A stretch of DNA of 64,000 nucleotides, taken from contig NZ_CP108393.1 in assembly GCF_035961655.1 (NCBI RefSeq), positions 5,937,001-6,001,000 on the forward strand. The letters run 5' to 3'. Positions within the stretch are counted from its first letter, which is position 1. Each line of letters begins with the position of its first letter. The notes beneath the pieces are model-generated. The model saw only the letters and a program-made list of their open reading frames with translations. It had not been told where the DNA came from and ran no database searches. This DNA comes from Streptomyces sp. NBC_01317. GTDB lineage: Bacteria; Actinomycetota; Actinomycetes; Streptomycetales; Streptomycetaceae. The translations under genes were made by a program, and so were the position numbers. This document shows positions 61,783-64,000 of the stretch, one piece after another.

Positions 61783-62098
61783 GTATTGCTATGGGACGTT
61801 CGCAGGTGCGCAATCTCATCGCAGTCTCGTTCACGACCGCAGGAAGTTGTTCATCTGCCCGACGAGCCTAGCGACGGCCCGGTGAGTGGACGTGCGGGAA
61901 CCTCGGTGAGCACGTTCGTGCAGAGTTGGAAGGTGTGAGGAACGCCGCTCAGAAGTCACGGTATTAGAATCCCGCACAAGCCTCACGGTCCTGTAAGCAC
62001 AGGTCGGTACCTCCACCACCTGCATCTGATGGCTCCGCCCGCCGATGGCGCCATCCGCCGACTCGGGGTCATTCATTTGGGCGGGGGCGGGTCGAGTG
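61783..62098. other. Spacer without a supported gene
   Basis: About 315 bp between accessory and core genes. A minus-strand frame (61831-62076) exists but has no recognisable motif and poor codon bias. Confidence 0.45.
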
Positions 62099-62929
62099 TC
62101 ACGTTTCCAGGGCGGTTGCTCTGGGGTGGAAGCCCAGGCGGGTGTAGATGCGGGCTACTTGGGCGTCCGTGGCGCCCAGGAAGACGGTGTGGGCCTCGCG
62201 GGAGCGGGCCTCGCGGATCAGGGCCGCGGTGACCGCCAGGGCCAGGCCCCGGCGGCGGGCCGTGGGGAGGGTGGCGACGGCGCAGATCTCGGTGACTCCG
62301 TCCACCACTCCCGGGAGCAGGCCCGAGCTGACGGCGACGCCGTCCTCCACCGCCGCGACCAGAGTGGTGCTGCCCTCGCGGATGCGACGGGCCATGAGGG
62401 CTGTCTCGGGGGCGTGTCGTGTCTGTGCCTCCGGCAGGTCCGCCGGGCCCACGTCGCCCACGTGGGTGCCCAGGTTCGCGAAGGACAGGTACGCGGTGGC
62501 CACCGCGCTGGGCAGCCACGGGGCGTCCGGCGTGAGGGTCACGACCTGGACCCCTGGTGGGGTGAGGTCGGCCAGGGGTGGGGTGGGGGCCTCCTCCGGG
62601 AGTATCAGGAGGGGGCGGGGCGTGACCGGCAGGCCCGCTTCCTCCACCGCCGGGCGCAGGGCCGGCGCCGACTCGTGGACCCACTCGAAGCTCTCGGGGA
62701 CGCCCAGTTCGCGCTGACGCGCCCGGACGTCCGCGACGTCCGCCGCGGTGACGGGCCGGCCCCGCCAGCCCCGGGTCGGGCGGGCCTGGAGCGGTCTGCC
62801 CCCGTCCTCCCGTACGAACAGGGTCAGCGGTCCGAAGTCCTCGGCCCGGCCGATCCGGCGGGGCAGGGTGTCGCGGTACTGGTCGACCCGGTCGAGCGGG
62901 TCGAGTGGGGCTGTTGGATGGTGTGTCAC
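62099..62929 (-). CDS. GNAT family N-acetyltransferase
   Basis: The 276-residue protein has a C-terminal GNAT core: EICAVATLPTARRRGLALAV (strand 4 and the acetyl-CoA-binding Q/RxxGxG/A-like loop, about 212-231) and ARIYTRLGFHP (about 258-268). The N-terminal half (1-120) is a diverged domain, possibly a second GNAT fold. GTG 62929 is assigned (VTHHPTAPLD). It is followed on the opposite side by a PPOX-fold gene on the same strand (58-bp gap). The substrate is unknown. Confidence 0.87.
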   Translation of the reverse strand: MTHHPTAPLDPLDRVDQYRDTLPRRIGRAEDFGPLTLFVREDGGRPLQARPTRGWRGRPVTAADVADVRARQRELGVPESFEWVHESAPALRPAVEEAGLPVTPRPLLILPEEAPTPPLADLTPPGVQVVTLTPDAPWLPSAVATAYLSFANLGTHVGDVGPADLPEAQTRHAPETALMARRIREGSTTLVAAVEDGVAVSSGLLPGVVDGVTEICAVATLPTARRRGLALAVTAALIREARSREAHTVFLGATDAQVARIYTRLGFHPRATALET

Positions 62930-62987
62930 CTCGGAAGCACATCATCGGGTCACCGTCCCGGACCAGTGATTTACGCGGTACGGCGCG

Positions 62988-63503
62988 TCAGAAACGCCAG
63001 CGCGTCTGGCTGTACGGTGCCTTCCCGAAGCCGAATGCCGTCCGGGGCGCCACCTCGTGGACCACGGCCACGTTCCCCCGGTCGCCCGCGAAGCCGCCGT
63101 CCCGTACCTCGAAGTGCCACTCGGCGCCGTACTTCGCCTCCCACGCCCGCGCCAGCGCCGACAGGCGCGCCTCGTCCGTCACGCGGACCGCCGTGCCCTC
63201 GACCACGAGGTCGCAGCCCCCGGCCAGGGCGTTCGTGCCGGTCGTCAGGATCACCTCCGGGTTCTGCGCGAGGTTGCGGCTCTTGCGCTCCTCGGCGCCG
63301 GTGCAGAAGTACAGCGCGCCGTCCGACCACACCGCCAGCAGCGGGGTGACGTGCGGGCGGCCCTCGGGCCGTACGGTCGTCAGCCAGAACAGTTCCGCCG
63401 ACGTCAGCAGGGCCACCGCCTCCTGCCACGCGGTCGCCGTCGCCTGCGGCTCGCCGTAACGGGTGTCCAGTTCTGTACGGGGTTCGGGTTCCTTCGGTGC
63501 CAT
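62988..63503 (-). CDS. Pyridoxamine 5'-phosphate oxidase-fold (PPOX/FDOR) protein
   Basis: The 171-residue split-barrel flavin or F420-binding protein has LFWLTTVRPEGRPHVTPLLAV (about 38-58), GALYFCTGAEERKSRNLAQNP (about 62-82) and GTAVRVTDEARLSALARAWE. ATG 63503 follows AGGAGCGGACG. It probably binds FMN or F420; the enzymatic role is unknown. Confidence 0.88.
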   Translation of the reverse strand: MAPKEPEPRTELDTRYGEPQATATAWQEAVALLTSAELFWLTTVRPEGRPHVTPLLAVWSDGALYFCTGAEERKSRNLAQNPEVILTTGTNALAGGCDLVVEGTAVRVTDEARLSALARAWEAKYGAEWHFEVRDGGFAGDRGNVAVVHEVAPRTAFGFGKAPYSQTRWRF

Positions 63504-63583
63504 CGTCCGCTCCTGGTGTGTTTCGGTCCCGGGGCCGGGATCTCGTAGAGGTGGACCGGCCCCTCGGCCCGAAGTCATCGGTC

Positions 63584-63613
63584 CTCTTCCCGACTCTTCC
63601 CGACTCTTCCCGA
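63584..63613 (+). repeat. Three tandem CGACTCTTCC units
   Basis: A 10-bp unit is repeated just upstream of the PPOX gene, in the spacer before glnE. A short slippage-type array. Confidence 0.7.
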
Positions 63614-63716
63614 CCGCGCCGGACGCGGCCGGTCCCGCCTCCCCGCCCTGCGGTTACGCTCGATCCCCTCAGCTTGATCGGGAACGCTGGCGGGAACGCG
63701 GACGGGAGACGGCGAC

Positions 63717-64000
63717 ATGACGATGCCGGGGCGCAGGAGCAGTATTTTCACCCGTCTGCTCCGCCACGGCTTCACCGATCCGTCCGGCGCCGAGGGGCTT
63801 CTCGACGTCCCGGAGATGGCGACCGTACGGTCCGACCCGCTGTTCCTCGACGCCCTCGGCGCCACCGCCGATCCCGATCTGGCCCTGCGCGGTCTTGTAC
63901 GGCTCATCGAGGCGGCCAACCCGGGGGAGCGGCGGGTCCTGCTGGACACCCTGCTCACCGCCAAGCCCCTCCGGGACCGGCTGCTCGGCGTGCTCGGCGC
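63717..64000 (+). CDS. glnE: Glutamine synthetase adenylyltransferase GlnE (start only)
   Basis: The 94 visible residues start MTMPGRRSSIFTRLLRHGFT and continue FLDALGATADPDLALRGLVR and TAKPLRDRLLGVLG, the conserved N-terminal start of actinobacterial GlnE. GlnE adenylylates and deadenylylates glutamine synthetase I in response to nitrogen state. ATG 63717 has GGGAG 7-10 nt upstream; Met3 is an alternative. The rest lies beyond base 64000. Confidence 0.93.
   Translation, partial: MTMPGRRSSIFTRLLRHGFTDPSGAEGLLDVPEMATVRSDPLFLDALGATADPDLALRGLVRLIEAANPGERRVLLDTLLTAKPLRDRLLGVLG

Overview
The window looks like a chromosomal core segment of a Streptomyces. GC is very high with strong third-position bias, many genes start with GTG, and there are SARP-type and TetR/MarR/GntR/MerR regulators. 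The core gene set (rnpB, map, panB, nadE, glnA2, glnE) resembles the stretch around SCO2234-SCO2300 of S. coelicolor; that comparison is from memory and I could not check it.

Layout. 1-4.5 kb: a partial MerR regulator, the RNase P RNA gene rnpB, a TOPRIM-only protein, a cupin/MarR divergent pair, and a GntR-ABC ATPase operon. 5-9.8 kb: an FHA domain fused to a flavin monooxygenase, a SRPBCC protein, an aldo/keto reductase and a PhzF isomerase. 9.8-17.7 kb: metabolic and transport genes (SDR, PhoD phosphatase, Gfo/Idh/MocA, Bcr/CflA) separated by repeat-rich spacers. These spacers carry a 20-nt interspersed repeat and three copies of a long hairpin element. 17.7-21 kb: an insertion sequence sits just upstream of an Rsm22-like gene, followed by TetR and a primase-polymerase-like protein. 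22-29 kb: an iron block with a lipoprotein, efeU, efeB, efeO, a PhzF-like gene, heme oxygenase and map, with iron-box-like sites upstream of efeO and heme oxygenase. 29-46 kb: transporters, F420:NADP oxidoreductase, a site-2 protease, a 1389-residue SARP-ATPase-TPR regulator, a DrrAB-like exporter, panB, a DHA2 exporter with TetR and a palindromic operator, an EEP phosphatase, another MFS exporter and a DinB protein.

46.9-51 kb is accessory DNA of lower GC: an IS5-type element with a frameshifted transposase, a stand-alone RibD-like protein coupled to an HTH-TPR regulator, and two tiny overlapping genes. 51-58 kb returns to core genes (nadE, a CBS protein, a DUF305/DUF3105 membrane pair, MarR, glnA2). 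58-62 kb is a second accessory islet with a Fic protein, a duplicated 102-bp intergenic unit containing a 31-bp palindrome, a GIY-YIG-like protein and a small Cys/His protein. The window ends with a GNAT, a pyridoxamine-phosphate-oxidase-fold protein and the start of glnE.

Functional links: iron uptake (EfeUOB) and iron release from heme appear to share DmdR/IdeR-type control. Nitrogen genes glnA2 and glnE lie close together at the right end. Several regulators sit beside the genes they probably control, with visible operators. At least six promoters have a -10 hexamer about 6-7 nt before the start codon, implying leaderless mRNAs. The least explained items are the hairpin element family, the FHA-monooxygenase fusion, the RibD/HTH-TPR unit and the Fic/GIY-YIG islet.
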